From Exobasidium rhododendri (taxonomy: Eukaryota; Basidiomycota; Exobasidiomycetes; Exobasidiales; Exobasidiaceae), in assembly GCA_026210745.1 (NCBI GenBank), contig CP110631.1:248001-312000 (forward strand): 64,000 nucleotides of DNA. Direction: 5' to 3'. Below, in pieces: positions 1-10,859 of the stretch (positions are counted from its first letter, which is position 1; the number at the start of each line of letters is the position of its first letter). The notes below the pieces were generated by a model, which searched no databases, was not told the DNA's origin, and worked only from the letters and a program-made list of their open reading frames with translations. The translations under genes and the position numbers were made by a program.

Positions 1-51
1 TCACTGTCGTGGTATCTACTAGTGACTTTTTGACGCCCTCTCTCTCGACAG

Positions 52-1614
52 CTCTACGCAGCTCCTCTTCCACTCGGTGTAGCCTCGGAAACGCTTCTCG
101 CGGCCATCAACGCCAATGCACACGTCATCTCCGCCTCGCCCATGCTTTGCCTTGCGGAAGAAGTCTGTGTTGCAAACCTGACGGCACTCTGTGATTGGAA
201 TACTGTACGTCTTGTGATACGAATGGGAGAAGAGCTGGGTGATTGCTGACTGTCGCCTTCCCTCTGCTCCCTCTCCTCAGGATAAATCTGATGGGCTGAC
301 AATGCCAGGGGGGTCTGCCAGCAACACACTGGCGATACAAACAGCTTTGAACTCTACGTTCCCATCCTTTCGAAAGTCCGGTGTGGTTGGAATAATCACA
401 ACGCTGATGGAAGAGGGCAGATCGGCCAAGGCGTCGCGACCCCTCATCTTTACTGGACAGGAAGCCCACTACAGCATCGAGAAAGCTGCCATCGCATGCG
501 GTCTGGGCTTGGACTGTGTCATCTCGGTGCCTTGCAGGACAGACGGATCGATGTGCACAAAGTCACTCGACGAGAAGATGGGTCAAGCTATAGCGGACGT
601 GGCGGGGACGGGTGACGTTGTCGGCTTTCCCTTCTTCGTCAATGCTACTGCAGGTACGACTGTCATGGGAGCATTCGACGATCTAGTACAGATAGCAGAT
701 GTCTGCGATAAGCATTCAGTGCGTGCGCCAACCTGGAAGCACGTCGATGGATCGTGGGGAGGCCCGATCCTCTTCTCTCCAAAGTACCGCTCTCGAATGA
801 AAGGAGTAGATCGCTTTGACTCGCTGACAATCTGCCCGCACAAGATGATGAACATGTGAGTGCCCTCCTCAGAGACATGCGCCTAGATCGCATCATACTC
901 ATAGCATCTACCATCAGACCGCATCAATGCTCCTTCGCTCTCTTCCGCGATGGTAACACCCTCGACAATAATGCCCTGGACGCTCCCTACCTCTTTCATG
1001 ATTCTGCACCAACGTCATCCAAAAACGGCGACTCCAAGCCACTGGACGACGGTCAACGTAAGCGCATCCGTCGAGAAGCACCCAGCAAAGCAGCTTTTGG
1101 ATGCGGTCGTCGAGGAGATGCGCTGAAGTTGTATCTCGTGTGGCTGTCAAAAGGATCTTCTTTCTTTGCCGCTCAAGTGGACCTCGCCATCTCATATGCA
1201 CAAAAGGTCGTTGCACTCATTCAAGGTGATGCACATCTCCACAATCTGCTTGAAGTATCGTCTCGACATGGTTCTTCGGAAACGCTCTATGCTCAGGTCT
1301 GCTTCCGCCCACGTCTAGCTGGAAAGGTAGCGGCGAGCATGGAAGAGAAGAGTCAGGCTACTCGTCATGTTCACAGCACGCTACGCAAGCAAAAGCTGTA
1401 CGCCGTCGACTTTGCACCCCTGGGTGGTGGGGAAGGAGACTTCATCCGGTGAGGAACGATGTGTTCGAGATCAAGTTGAAGACATACATATGCTGATCAA
1501 GACCCCCTTCTTTTGCTCAGACTGATCACCCATCCCGGCTGCACGATAGAAGATCTCTTTGGGCTGGTGCGACAAGTTGCCATCATCGGTGACGAATACG
1601 ACAAGGGGCAGTAG
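52..1614 (+). CDS. Group II PLP-dependent decarboxylase (glutamate / cysteine-sulfinate decarboxylase-like), 5' partial
   Basis: Visible exons are 52-204, 281-855, 918-1448 and 1521-1614; all introns are GT..AG and the frame stays open across each. The start lies beyond the left edge, and 1-51 looks like the end of an intron. The family decarboxylates acidic amino acids such as glutamate or cysteine sulfinate using pyridoxal phosphate. Seen in the protein: the early LYAAP..LGVASE segment, the glycine-rich PGGSASN cofactor motif, N-A-T-A-G-T-T, HVDGSWGG (Asp contacts the pyridine nitrogen) and PHKMMN, whose Lys should form the Schiff base with PLP. This Lys is near 847, just before an intron that splits the codon after MMN. 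The C-terminus (HPGCTIEDL..) is complete. The order of motifs matches animal CSAD/GAD-like enzymes more than bacterial GadB. Substrate cannot be decided from sequence. It converges with the MFS gene downstream. Confidence 0.88.
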
Positions 1615-1754
1615 AGGGTCATCTATCAGTAAACATGAGCATGCATCTATGATGGACACTGACTTCGCCAAGCCAAGGGAGGGAAGAGCATGGTATTAGA
1701 GGAGCATTTTACAATAGTAGATGTCTAGTAGGTATTTGGTGTGGGAATTGCACT

Positions 1755-3523
1755 CTACGACGTCGCTCGTCTACTCTTTGATCGAAGAAGGGCGCCATAT
1801 CGCTTAAGGATGTAGGGCATTGGGACGAGGAGTAAGGCGATCCCAGCCAGGAGACTCGTCGCTCCTTGTACAGTCATTGCATCGTACATTTGAATGGTAA
1901 ATAGTGGGAAGCCTGCACCTAAAGCGGCTCTGGAAGCCGTTGCTGCAGCTAGAGGAAGCGGGGCGTGTCGACCTGAGTAGCCGACAATGTACGGGATGAG
2001 TGAGGTGAAGACGATCATCATGCCTTGACCGAACAGGATGATTCCAACACAAGGAGCGGCCCAGTGAACGTGTGGAAAGGGAGCCGTCCACGCAAAGATG
2101 AACAGGCCGATGGGAGGTAGGAAGGCGGCCCAAAGAGCTTGTTGTAGTCTTGCTTCGGGTGGTAAAGGGACGCCTTTGGGAAGCTTGGCTCGTTCTCTGA
2201 CCTCGTAGGATTGTTGAACGAATACAATCGTCGCCAATGCAAAGAAGAAACCGATCAGAAGACTAACAAAGACCAGGCCCGAACTCTCTTCTGACCAATG
2301 ACGAATCCCGCTAAAGACGAGTGGAAAGACTTCAAAAAAGGCGTACAAGATGGCGTACAGAATTGACAGGTATATCGAGATGAAGAGAATGACCGGTTCT
2401 GGTGAATAATATATAGACAGAAGACAGAAGACTTGTCAGCAGCAGGTCCCGGCATCGCTCTCATCTCGTCTCTAGACTCACCTGTCGCTAGCCATGTGAA
2501 AGGCCCGATGATGGCCGTCTTGCAGGTGGAGAGGATGAAGGCACGCTTGCTGGGTGATGCTTCCCCCTCCTTGCCACCTGGCCGTTGTTTGAGTAGCGGT
2601 ACGGCAGTCTCTGGAACGAATAAGATGCAGGCAACGGTGGTGACTGCAATGAAGATGGCTTGTACTCTCAAGTTCCATCGAAAGCCTGCTCGATAGTCGA
2701 CAAACGATCCAATCACAGGACCAAGACCGGGACCCCCAAACGCAGCCAAGGCATACCAGATCATGTAGAGTCCTGAATTTGCAGGAGCTACGATCTGAAG
2801 TAGAGAAGACAGGGAAAGAGAGGACTCAGCAGCAGATTCAAAGTCAAACAAGCCGTGCAAGGATAGTGATACTCACCTGACCGATGGTTGCCGGCACATT
2901 GTTCAGCGAGGAGCTGCCCATGACACCACTGAAGAATCGCATGATGATGAGCGTCTGGATGTTTTTCGACTCGCTCGCTCCAAAGGCAAACGCAGTAAAG
3001 CAAAGGTACGATCCAATGTAGACCGGACGATTTCCGATCAGTTGCGCCATGGGGCCAAAGAGGAGTGGACCAACGGCGAACCCGAGACTGAAGAAGAATA
3101 AGATTTTAGAGATGCGATCAGACCTCATAGTTCAAACAAGCAGTCACACCCACACAAACAAAGCGACGCCGAGAAGAATGACTGAAGAAGTGACGATTGG
3201 GTAAGGAAGGGGAGATGGTCAGTCCTTCTTCTTCTTGCCGTGCAATACACCACAGTGATGCGATGCGCACCTATTCGCGATGACTCGTAGTACTCCTCGA
3301 GGTGGGCAAGAGACGAGGAATAGGCGGTGGAAGCAAAAGTCAAGGCAAGGGTCATCATGCACAGCACAAAGGTGATGGAGATTCTTCTTGCTGTAGAGAT
3401 GGTCTCGTGGAAAGGCAAGGGCGTCCCATTCTTGATCTCTACCGTCTTTTCCTCCTGCTTCTCGTCCATCGAGGGCGCCTTTTCCACGTCGACGGTAGTG
3501 GTGGGAGAGGAAGTGATCGACAT
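1755..3523 (-). CDS. DHA1-family MFS transporter (drug/polyamine:proton antiporter type)
   Basis: Five exons on the minus strand: 3523-3271, 3181-3154, 3087-2877, 2794-2482 and 2398-1755, giving 482 aa. Exon 2 is a 28-nt microexon; including it restores the classic TM segment L-F-V-L-G-F-A-V-G-P-L-L-F-G-P of fungal DHA1 carriers, which is why I chose these joins. The N-terminal ~50 residues are hydrophilic and cytosolic. About twelve hydrophobic segments follow, with a charged central loop (KQRPGGKEGEASPSKR) between the two halves. The family exports drugs, polyamines or metabolites at the plasma membrane by proton antiport; the substrate here is unknown. The gene is divergent from the bicupin gene, and a TATA-like sequence lies about 50 nt upstream of the ATG. 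The internal GTGGGT donor chosen after the microexon competes with a nearby GTGTGA. Confidence 0.88.
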
Positions 3524-3953
3524 TGTTGCTTGGCAGTGTCGGTGTTGTACTGCATACCCTTGTCCCGTCTTTATATATACATGCCCGGTCGTAGAAGAAG
3601 AATCAGGAGAACAACAACCTATTCCCTATGACCCCGCGATTAAATTAAAAATCAAATGTGGATCTAAGAGTGGGCAACGTTAAGGGCGAAAGTCCGAATT
3701 TCCGGGTAGGTAGGACACAGTAACGCGGCTAATCCTGATGTGTTAGGCCGGTGACCCTGTCTTACATAAGCTGATAGGAATTCCCGTGCGAGACGATGTA
3801 CCCTTACCCCCACGCGAAGACTCGATCTCGACTTTCCTAGTTCGGTCGTTGCGTGATCGTCACTATCTAGATACGTCCTGAGATCATACGTATCTGTCTC
3901 CATACGACCTAACGATAGAGTCGCCGACATCTACACACCCATTCTACTCTACG
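3524..3953. other. Divergent intergenic region, MFS transporter / bicupin
   Basis: Apart from the TATA-like element on the minus strand I see no coding exon or RNA gene. The plus-strand side just before the bicupin ATG is pyrimidine-rich, as is common for fungal promoters. Confidence 0.5.
3571..3579 (-). promoter_or_regulatory. TATA-like element upstream of the MFS transporter
   Basis: The minus strand reads TATATATAA here, 48-56 nt upstream of the MFS start codon. It is the only strong TATA-like sequence in the divergent gap between the MFS transporter and the bicupin. Function is inferred from sequence and position. Confidence 0.4.
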
Positions 3954-5003
3954 ATGCACGTAAGCAAGCCGAAGCATGTTGCGTCTTTGCTGCACGCCAA
4001 GCCGTACTACGACACGAAATTGGGCAACCTCAAGCGGGTGACGGGGGATGAACTGCCTATTCTCAAGAATTTGTCGATCAAGTACTTGACACTCTCCTCC
4101 AATGCGATTAGAGTTCCACATTGGCATGCGAACTGCAACGAACTAGGCTACTGCATCAAGGGGAAGCTTCTCCTCTCCATCCTCGATTCAGGCAATGAGT
4201 TTTCCACGTTCATCGTGACAGCGGGTCAGATGTTCCACATCAAGACGGGCTCACTCCATCACTTGGAGAACATCGGCGACGAAGAAGCAGAAGCATTGAT
4301 TGCATTTCGACACGAGCTGCCCAAAGACTTCGACTTTGCTGCCTCTTGTGGTGCTTTCACAGATGCAGTCTTGGGAAATACATACGATGTAGAGTCGTCT
4401 GCCTTTGCCAAGATTCCACGAAATACGCAGTCCAAGTACGTGGTGGAGAGAAAGGGGAAGCCCACGATACCCGACACCGCATACATGCCCAATTCGCACA
4501 AGTTTGATCTGGACGAGATCAGGAATGGAGTCAAACTCGACATCGGCTTCGCCAAGCAGGCAAAGTCGCAGTATTGGCCGGTCTTGACAGACATGGCCAT
4601 GTATTCATTGGGGGTGGAAGTAGTAGGTATGCGAGAAGTACACTGGCACCCCTTCACAGCAGAGATGGGCTTCGTACACAAGGGAAAAGCCCGCATGACA
4701 GTCATGGACCCAGATGGAAGTGTCGACACGTACGTTCTCAACAAAGGCGACGTATACTTCATCCCTGCCGCTTACCCACATCAGATCGAAGTATTAGGCG
4801 ATGAGGACATCCACTTCTTGATCTTCTTCGACAACGCCATGCCTGGAGACGTAGGCTTCCGAACGTCTACCACTGCCTTCTCACGAGAAGTCCTGGCAAG
4901 CACGTTTGAGATTCCTATCGAAGACGTGCCCGACTTTCCCTTTGTGACAAAGGATCCCCTCATCGTCGGCCGTCTCAATCCCCTCGATCCAGTGGAGGAG
5001 TAG
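3954..5003 (+). CDS. Bicupin (oxalate decarboxylase-like two-domain cupin), intronless
   Basis: Single uninterrupted 349-aa frame from ATG 3954. It contains two germin-like cupin barrels, each with a full metal-binding set. Cupin 1 has H56-x-H58 and E63 with H102 further on; cupin 2 has H229-x-H231 and E236 with H275. Two intact Mn-type sites and the spacing are typical of oxalate decarboxylases and related bicupins. There is no obvious signal peptide, so the protein should be cytosolic, unlike the well-known secreted fungal oxalate decarboxylases. It is one of few intronless long genes in the window. It may therefore be a bicupin of different substrate, or a laterally acquired bacterial-type gene; neither can be settled from sequence. 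It is convergent with the four-TM gene. Confidence 0.85.
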   Translation: MHVSKPKHVASLLHAKPYYDTKLGNLKRVTGDELPILKNLSIKYLTLSSNAIRVPHWHANCNELGYCIKGKLLLSILDSGNEFSTFIVTAGQMFHIKTGSLHHLENIGDEEAEALIAFRHELPKDFDFAASCGAFTDAVLGNTYDVESSAFAKIPRNTQSKYVVERKGKPTIPDTAYMPNSHKFDLDEIRNGVKLDIGFAKQAKSQYWPVLTDMAMYSLGVEVVGMREVHWHPFTAEMGFVHKGKARMTVMDPDGSVDTYVLNKGDVYFIPAAYPHQIEVLGDEDIHFLIFFDNAMPGDVGFRTSTTAFSREVLASTFEIPIEDVPDFPFVTKDPLIVGRLNPLDPVEE

Positions 5004-5161
5004 ATTTGACATTTTTGCTGCCACCGAAGGACATGAGCAGACTTCGAGTATGTGGTAATTGCACGAGGTAAAGATTTGTATGACTTCCCCTTCGAATATC
5101 AATACATCAAATCTCACATCTACAAGCCTGCGAGTGTGCGATCTGGGCCAAGGGTCGAGCT

Positions 5162-6366
5162 TTAGCAGCCACCACCACCACCACCGCCCATTCCGCCGCC
5201 GCCTCCTTCCCCTCCTCCGAAGAATAAGCCAACGCTGCGATGCCCGTGCCTATGTGTATGTCTGACACCCCTTCTGGTTCTTCCGCCTCTTCCAGATCTG
5301 TCAGCGCCTCTCTCTCCGCCCCTACCTGCTGTCGTTCCCCCACCACCTCCAGACCTGTTACCGCCTCTTGAGACTGCGCTAAGTGGGAGATGGACCACGT
5401 CTTGTTGAGCGCTTGCTTGCATACGAGGTCGAATCTTCTCCTCTTGTTCTTTTGCTGCACCTTCTTTGATGAGTAAGGCTGAATAAAGGACGGTCGAGCT
5501 GATCACAATGACGACAAACATGGAAAGACTGACGATCAGAGGCCATGCAGAGTGGGAAAAGGTGGTCGAATCACTGGAAGCAGCTGACTCGTTTGAAGAG
5601 TGAAGACGGTGTGAGAGAAAAGAAAGCGATTGGAAAGAATCATTACTTTGCATCCAGTCTGAGGCTGGACTCACAGGTCTCAGTGTCGTAGATAGCTTGC
5701 AAGGAACGCAACTTCACAGCTTGTATGCCGAGAGCAGCTCTGTGGGGAGGAAGAGATATCCGGTCAGTATTCTTTGCCTGGGAGTACAGTGGGAAGGGAC
5801 GGGAAAGACATTTCTCACAGGCCTGCTATGATAATAAGGGGGATCAAATTGACCCAAAACACTCCAATGGCCTTACTGGGCACTTCGTTCCAGGCCGTCA
5901 AGAGTGTGACTTTGGATCGAGAATAGGCGGCGACGTAGGGAGGAGGATTGGCTGGAACTACACCGCTCTCACCCCTATCTGCCAGCGTGTTTGTATGACC
6001 TCTTTGAACACTTTGCAATTGATGCCAAGCCTTGCGCATGTATCTGCCAGTATTAATGAGAGCAGTCAAGGCCAGGATCATGGCGAGAGCTTGGAAGATG
6101 GTCATGAAGATGCGGACGCCAAGCTGAAAAGAGGAAGCCGTCAACAATTACGAGTCAAGGAGTAGAAGTTCGATTCGTTGCAAATATCGATTCACCTTGG
6201 GTGTTGGACTGCTAGCATACGACACTGATACGGATGCTGATCCGTAGCTGTACTGCGGAGCGTAGTCTTCAGCAGGAAGCCACACGACTACTATGCCCAC
6301 GATAGCAGCAACGATTGTCACCACACTCGAGACGAAGACAGCAGGGAGTGTGACAGAACCCGTCAT
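5162..6366 (-). CDS. Four-transmembrane protein with Gly/His-rich C-terminal tail, function unknown
   Basis: Four exons: 6366-6196, 6123-5819, 5739-5675 and 5583-5162, giving 320 aa with frame kept across all joins. Hydrophobic segments: near residues 8-30 (right after the start, no cleavable signal evident), about 58-78, about 145-165 and about 190-213. Between TM2 and TM3 lies a loop with a PPPY-like stretch. The C-terminal 80 residues are low-complexity: Gly-rich, basic, with a short His/Arg run and a final run of glycines ending in Cys. I do not recognise a domain. The layout resembles orphan fungal membrane proteins of the cell periphery. The exon 3/4 join (acceptor at 5584) is the least certain because other AGs lie nearby; this one keeps the frame. 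Confidence 0.6.
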
Positions 6367-6921
6367 GGTGTGTGAAGACGTGTCTATCTCCTCTCTCTAG
6401 CTGTCTCTAGCTGTAGTGAGGATAATCTAAAGATGTGCCTAGCAGTCTCTGCCCCTGCGAGCTCTACTGGCAGCAGCCATTTTCCAAAAGGAGACGCATG
6501 GAGGAAAGGCTACTCTATCAGTGTATTATCTTTCTCCTTGCTGAGCGACGTTCGTAATTGCCCCGCGGGTTAATAGTAGCTGGTCCTCGATTGAGCAGTA
6601 TAAGAGCTCATGTCGTTATTCTGCACTGTCTGGATCTACATGACTGGTCGGCTGCCCTTCACCACATGCATCCATGAGGGCTACCTCACTCTGTCCCTCG
6701 CTTTCTCCTCCTGGTCTCAACCTTAATTCAAGATTGACTTTCGGCGTGTTCTATGACTCTAGGTGTGCGTGTGTTGTCTGTCCCATCTTCGGTAGAAATT
6801 GCACCACGCGGGGGAGGACCAGAGGATTGGGATGTGGAGGGTTGGGAGTAGGCCAAAGGGATTGCCTGGTAGAAGGAAAGAGCTGATGCCTCCCCTTAAT
6901 CCACTTACAGTAACCACCCCC
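6367..6921. other. Divergent intergenic region, four-TM protein / MBL-fold hydrolase
   Basis: No supported exon. An AG acceptor-like sequence (cttacag, ending at 6910) sits just before the ATG at 6922 and could end a 5'UTR intron. The in-frame ATG at 6886 is an alternative start. Confidence 0.35.
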
Positions 6922-8022
6922 ATGTCATCCTCCAAGAAGCCCCTTATCGACATCCCGTCCTCTGAGGCGACATGCACAGTGAGAGTGATCGATACTACCT
7001 CCATAGTCCACTACCCTGCAAAGTACTTCTTCACAGAGCCGATCTCGAGCCACACTGACTTGAATTGTCCGTCGTATTCCTTCTTGGTGACGGATGCGAG
7101 TGGAAAGAGGCATGTCTTGTTTGACTTGGGCGTGAGGAAAGATTGGGAAACTGGCTATCCCGAACATCTCCTCAAGACACTAAAGGGATCTGGTGCCTAT
7201 CTGGAGGTGGAATACGATGTTGCTGAGATTCTAGACAAGGAGCCATCGAGTGATGCGCTACCAAAGAGCAAGGACATCGAAGCCATCATATGGTCCCATC
7301 ATCACTTCGACCATACAGGCAATCCTACGCTCTTCCCTAGCCAGACATCTCTAGTTGTAGGTCCTGGCTTCAAGGAAGCGAATTTGCCAGGCTATCCGCA
7401 AGACAAAGAATCAGCTACTCCTTCCTCTCTCTGGGAGGGTCGGGACCTGATTGAAGTGAACCTCCAGAACGACAAGCGGGCAGTCAAGCTAGGACCTTTT
7501 GAGGCCATCGACTACTTTGAGGATGGAAGTTTCTATCTTATAGGCACACCTGGCCATGCTCCTGCACACTTGAGTGGCCTGGCTCGAGTGACACCAAGCA
7601 CGTTTGTGATGATGGGCGGTGATGCAGCTCATCATGGCGGTGAAATTCGACCGACGCAGTATCTTCCTTTACCTGCTACTCTATCGCTCCCCAGTAGTAA
7701 GAAGTACTCTGTGTCAGGCTGTCCAGGCGAGATCCTTGCTGGCCTTCAGCCAGGACGTAAAGGAAGTACCACCACACCGTTCTACGACGCTAGCAAGGAC
7801 TTTTGCGTGAACAAGGACGAGGCAGTGCAATCTGTCAAGGGCATCACAGAACTCGATGCAAGCGACGACATCTTTGTCATCCTTGCGCATGAGCGATCTT
7901 TGCAGAGCAAGATCCCGCTGTTTCCCAAAGCGATTAATGACTGGAGGAAGAAGGACATCGATGCAAGCACAAGGTGGCTCTTTGTCGATGACTTTGCTGG
8001 AGCTGCTGATGAGGCCTCATAA
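6922..8022 (+). CDS. Metallo-beta-lactamase-fold hydrolase (lactonase AiiA-like)
   Basis: Intronless frame; 366 aa if started at 6922 (MSSSKK..), 378 aa from the in-frame ATG at 6886. I prefer 6922 because a splice-acceptor-like sequence directly precedes it and because family members begin close to the VRVIDTT strand. The metal site motif H-H-H-F-D-H is at residues 126-131 (SHHHFDHTGN). The later ligands G-T-P-G-H (H212) and a D234 in MMGGDAAHHGG are also present, so a two-zinc hydrolase site looks intact. Related fungal proteins are often annotated as N-acyl homoserine lactonase-like or generic MBL-fold hydrolases; the true substrate is unknown. No signal peptide. Converges with the secreted protein gene at 8462. 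Confidence 0.85.
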   Translation: MSSSKKPLIDIPSSEATCTVRVIDTTSIVHYPAKYFFTEPISSHTDLNCPSYSFLVTDASGKRHVLFDLGVRKDWETGYPEHLLKTLKGSGAYLEVEYDVAEILDKEPSSDALPKSKDIEAIIWSHHHFDHTGNPTLFPSQTSLVVGPGFKEANLPGYPQDKESATPSSLWEGRDLIEVNLQNDKRAVKLGPFEAIDYFEDGSFYLIGTPGHAPAHLSGLARVTPSTFVMMGGDAAHHGGEIRPTQYLPLPATLSLPSSKKYSVSGCPGEILAGLQPGRKGSTTTPFYDASKDFCVNKDEAVQSVKGITELDASDDIFVILAHERSLQSKIPLFPKAINDWRKKDIDASTRWLFVDDFAGAADEAS

Positions 8023-8461
8023 AAGGAATGAGCGCTGTACGACACCGACTCGCATGGGACTGTAGCTTAAGAACGAAGTCACTACCTTTTTTTAGTGTGC
8101 AAACCTTTGTGCAATGTTTCATGCAGCCCTGCCTCAATTAGCGGGCTCGAGCAGACAATAGTAAGAGCAGGTCTTGGCCACCAAAGCAGAGAGAAATGTG
8201 CTAAGTGACAGAAGCGTGCTGGAGAACGTTGTTCTACTTGACGACTCACTCGTCCTAGCGCAGAACCATGCTCTCGGGTATAGGCTTGCTACTGAACATT
8301 TGCTGGGGGACTTTTCAGGAACGGACCCCATCGTCCACAAAAGATCAGTAAGTTCAAGCGATCATTATGTTCATTAGGAAGGCATCTATATGAGATAAGA
8401 AGTGATGAAGAATGTACGGGGTTTGGGAAATCCGGAATGAAGAGGAAATTGGCTTTTTTTA
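8023..8461. other. Convergent intergenic region (two 3'UTRs)
   Basis: Between the stops of the MBL hydrolase (+) and the secreted protein (-). I see no coding exon; short T/A-rich runs near 8088 and 8455 could belong to polyadenylation regions. Confidence 0.4.
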
Positions 8462-9198
8462 TTAAAGGTTCAAATTGAGACCAAGAGCATCGGTGAGACC
8501 GTATACGACGGTGAGTAGAGGGTCGACGATGGTGGACAAGCCAGGAGCCAAGGTGACTAGCAGACCCTCGACACCGAGGATGAGAGTGGTCAAGGCTGGG
8601 GTAAGTCCATCGACGAGCTCTTGAACGGTTCCAAGCTCCAAGTTGGTGGTGACTGGGACGAACACGAAGGAAAAGGGGGCAAAAGGTCAGCAACAGTAGT
8701 AAAGATCTTCACAAATACAATCGACTCACGATGTAGCAGGAGGGGCTGCAATGTCGTAAGGGTCTTGTTGAGGTCGATGACAAGTTGGTCAACGGCAGGA
8801 ACAAGCAGAGCTTGACGCTTGGAGTTCTTTGCCGCCTTGGCTTGTGTGGAGAGGCTTTGGAACGTGTTGCCGGCAGTGTTGGTAGTGGCGGTGATTTGAG
8901 CAATGATGGGCTTCAATTGAGCTTCCGTGACGGTGCTGGTGCTCAACTTTTGAAGAGCGGCCGTCTGGGACTCGTATTGACTGGAGGCAGTCTTTTGAGC
9001 AGCGGCACCTTGCGTCTCGTATGTGGTCAAGGAGGAGGATTCAGCTCGAGCAGCGAGGGCAGATCGGCTGAAGATGGGGTGGGACTCAAGCGAACCGAAC
9101 GAGGACACGGATATGTCTCGAGCATTGACGTTGATGGAAGCAGCACTGGCGCTGGCAGTGGCAATGGCCAAGACGACGAAGAGGTTGGAGAGTTGCAT
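8462..9198 (-). CDS. Secreted all-helical protein of unknown function (hydrophobic-surface-binding-like)
   Basis: Two exons, 9198-8730 and 8652-8462, giving 219 aa; the intron is phase 1 with a GTGAGT donor. A clear signal peptide (MQLSNLFVVLAIATASASA) starts the protein. The mature part is rich in Ala, Thr, Ser, Leu and Gln with no cysteines, and has alternating amphipathic helical stretches. The C-terminus is very hydrophobic and Leu-rich (runs such as LVTLAPGLSTIVDPLL). Composition and length recall HsbA-type secreted proteins that coat hydrophobic surfaces, but I cannot point to a diagnostic motif, so this is only a resemblance. It is probably extracellular or cell-wall associated. Confidence 0.72.
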
Positions 9199-10859
9199 CT
9201 TTGAGGATGGGTTTTAAGGGTAGAGGGATGGAAGAGTGTTGTGGGTGTGAGTGGGAATTGATTGATGGTATGATGGGAGGAGAAGAAGTCTTACTGCGCG
9301 AGAACCTGGCCCTTTTATGTCTTTGAGCTTCTAGGGAGAGGATGCGTGGGGCGGAAGAGCGAGAAGCGAGAAAGAGGGAGGGAGGGAGAGGAGAGAAAGG
9401 AGCACTTCGTCTGCAGTTGCCCTTGCCTCCTCCCCACGGGCCAAATGGCACCATTCATACGTAATAAAAAACGTTTGCTTGTTCGTCTTCGGCATACAAG
9501 CAGTCGTTCAGCCGGTGGATTGTAGCGTAACATCGGATGTCTCAAGATCACTTATTACGAGCCGTTTAGCTAACGGTCTCCCACTACTCGCCCTTCATGC
9601 TCAACAAAGCACGAATGCACTACAGCAGCAGAAGAGAAGCAGAAGAGGTGTAAGAGAAAGAAAAAGGAGTGTAAACAGACGTCGGGATATCTTGTTTTAG
9701 GGTTTGAGATGGAGGTAGTCAAGGCACTAAAAGAAGAGAACGGCCCGTACCGCCATACCACGCTAGGCCATGAGATTGGGGGACACTTTTCTTTCCTCCT
9801 TTCACCCTCCCCATGGCATGGTAGGGCAGAAGGGCGCATGCTCTCACTTAACGGATCTGATCTGTCCTGCCAAGTGTCGGGAGAAGAATTACCGGTGAGG
9901 CCATACTGCATACAAAGCTGCGTATCGTCTGTCCCACTAGCGGCCAGTGCTGTTGACCTTTTTTCCGTTGTCGAGAGGGAGAAGGATGGTTGCATCCTAC
10001 TCACCTTATTTGCTCCGCATGAATCCTTTGTTTGCCCGTTACCAATTTCTCTGTAACGCCCGAACATCCGCTGTGGTTCTGGTGTGTAAGCTTCTTTCTG
10101 GATGGTAAAACTTTCCCTCCTTAGCTGCTCTTTCGGGTGTACTACCTTCCTTTCCCCCTGCTCAAATCTCCTCCAATTCTCTCCCCCTCCATTGGGTACA
10201 TGCTTCAACGTTTCCCAGCGGGGACATTCAATCAATCCTTCTTTAGCGCCGATGTGCGAATGAATGAATACACACATGGGCCAAATCTTTTTTCCTTCTA
10301 TCCTAAAAGCGGCTCAAAAGGGAGCTAAATTAGCCTCCTTCTACAATTCGAGCCTTATTTCCCGGTGCAAAAGAAGTGATGCCATTGGGAATGGTAATTG
10401 CATGTTGTCCCCCCCCCGTCTCTCCTTCTCTTCCGGTTCTATCACCTATTTGACCCTTGCAGCCCTGTCGAGCCATCTGCCATTTCACGCACCTCCACGT
10501 CCTTCCACGCTTTCGGCAAATCGATCATGTATGCATGAAGAAGGGCCTAGCAGCGAAATGTGTGCATGTAAATTATGCTGAGAAGATTTCCAGGCTTGAT
10601 GATGCAATGTGTCACAAGCGTCGCAACAGACACGTTTCTCATCTGATAGCCCGTGAAAGGAAAAAGGTTGCAAAGTATCTCGTCGAAAAAGGGCATTGTA
10701 TACGTCGGAGAAGAAAGCGATCTATACAGCAGAAACCCCTCTTCCGAGACCTACTCAAGTCGGGCGTGGTGCGGATAAGAGACAAGGAAGGTCCGAGAGA
10801 TGCCGTACGACAGGGCTCGATATATGAAGAGGCAGGGAAATTTGATTATGATGTACAGA
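9199..10859. other. Long intergenic region without a supported gene
   Basis: About 1.7 kb. Open frames exist (for example 9570-10277 minus, 10457-10885 plus), but their composition is Ser/Arg/Pro-rich and irregular with no domain or signal peptide, and I do not support them. Contains pyrimidine tracts and a C9 run at 10409-10417. It should hold the promoter of the gene at 8462-9198 and the 3' region of secreted protein D. Confidence 0.45.

Noticed and set aside
9570-10277. 235-aa open frame on the minus strand
   Set aside because: Irregular Ser/Arg/Pro/Cys-rich composition, no signal peptide or domain, no neighbours' codon style; a chance frame in an intergenic region.
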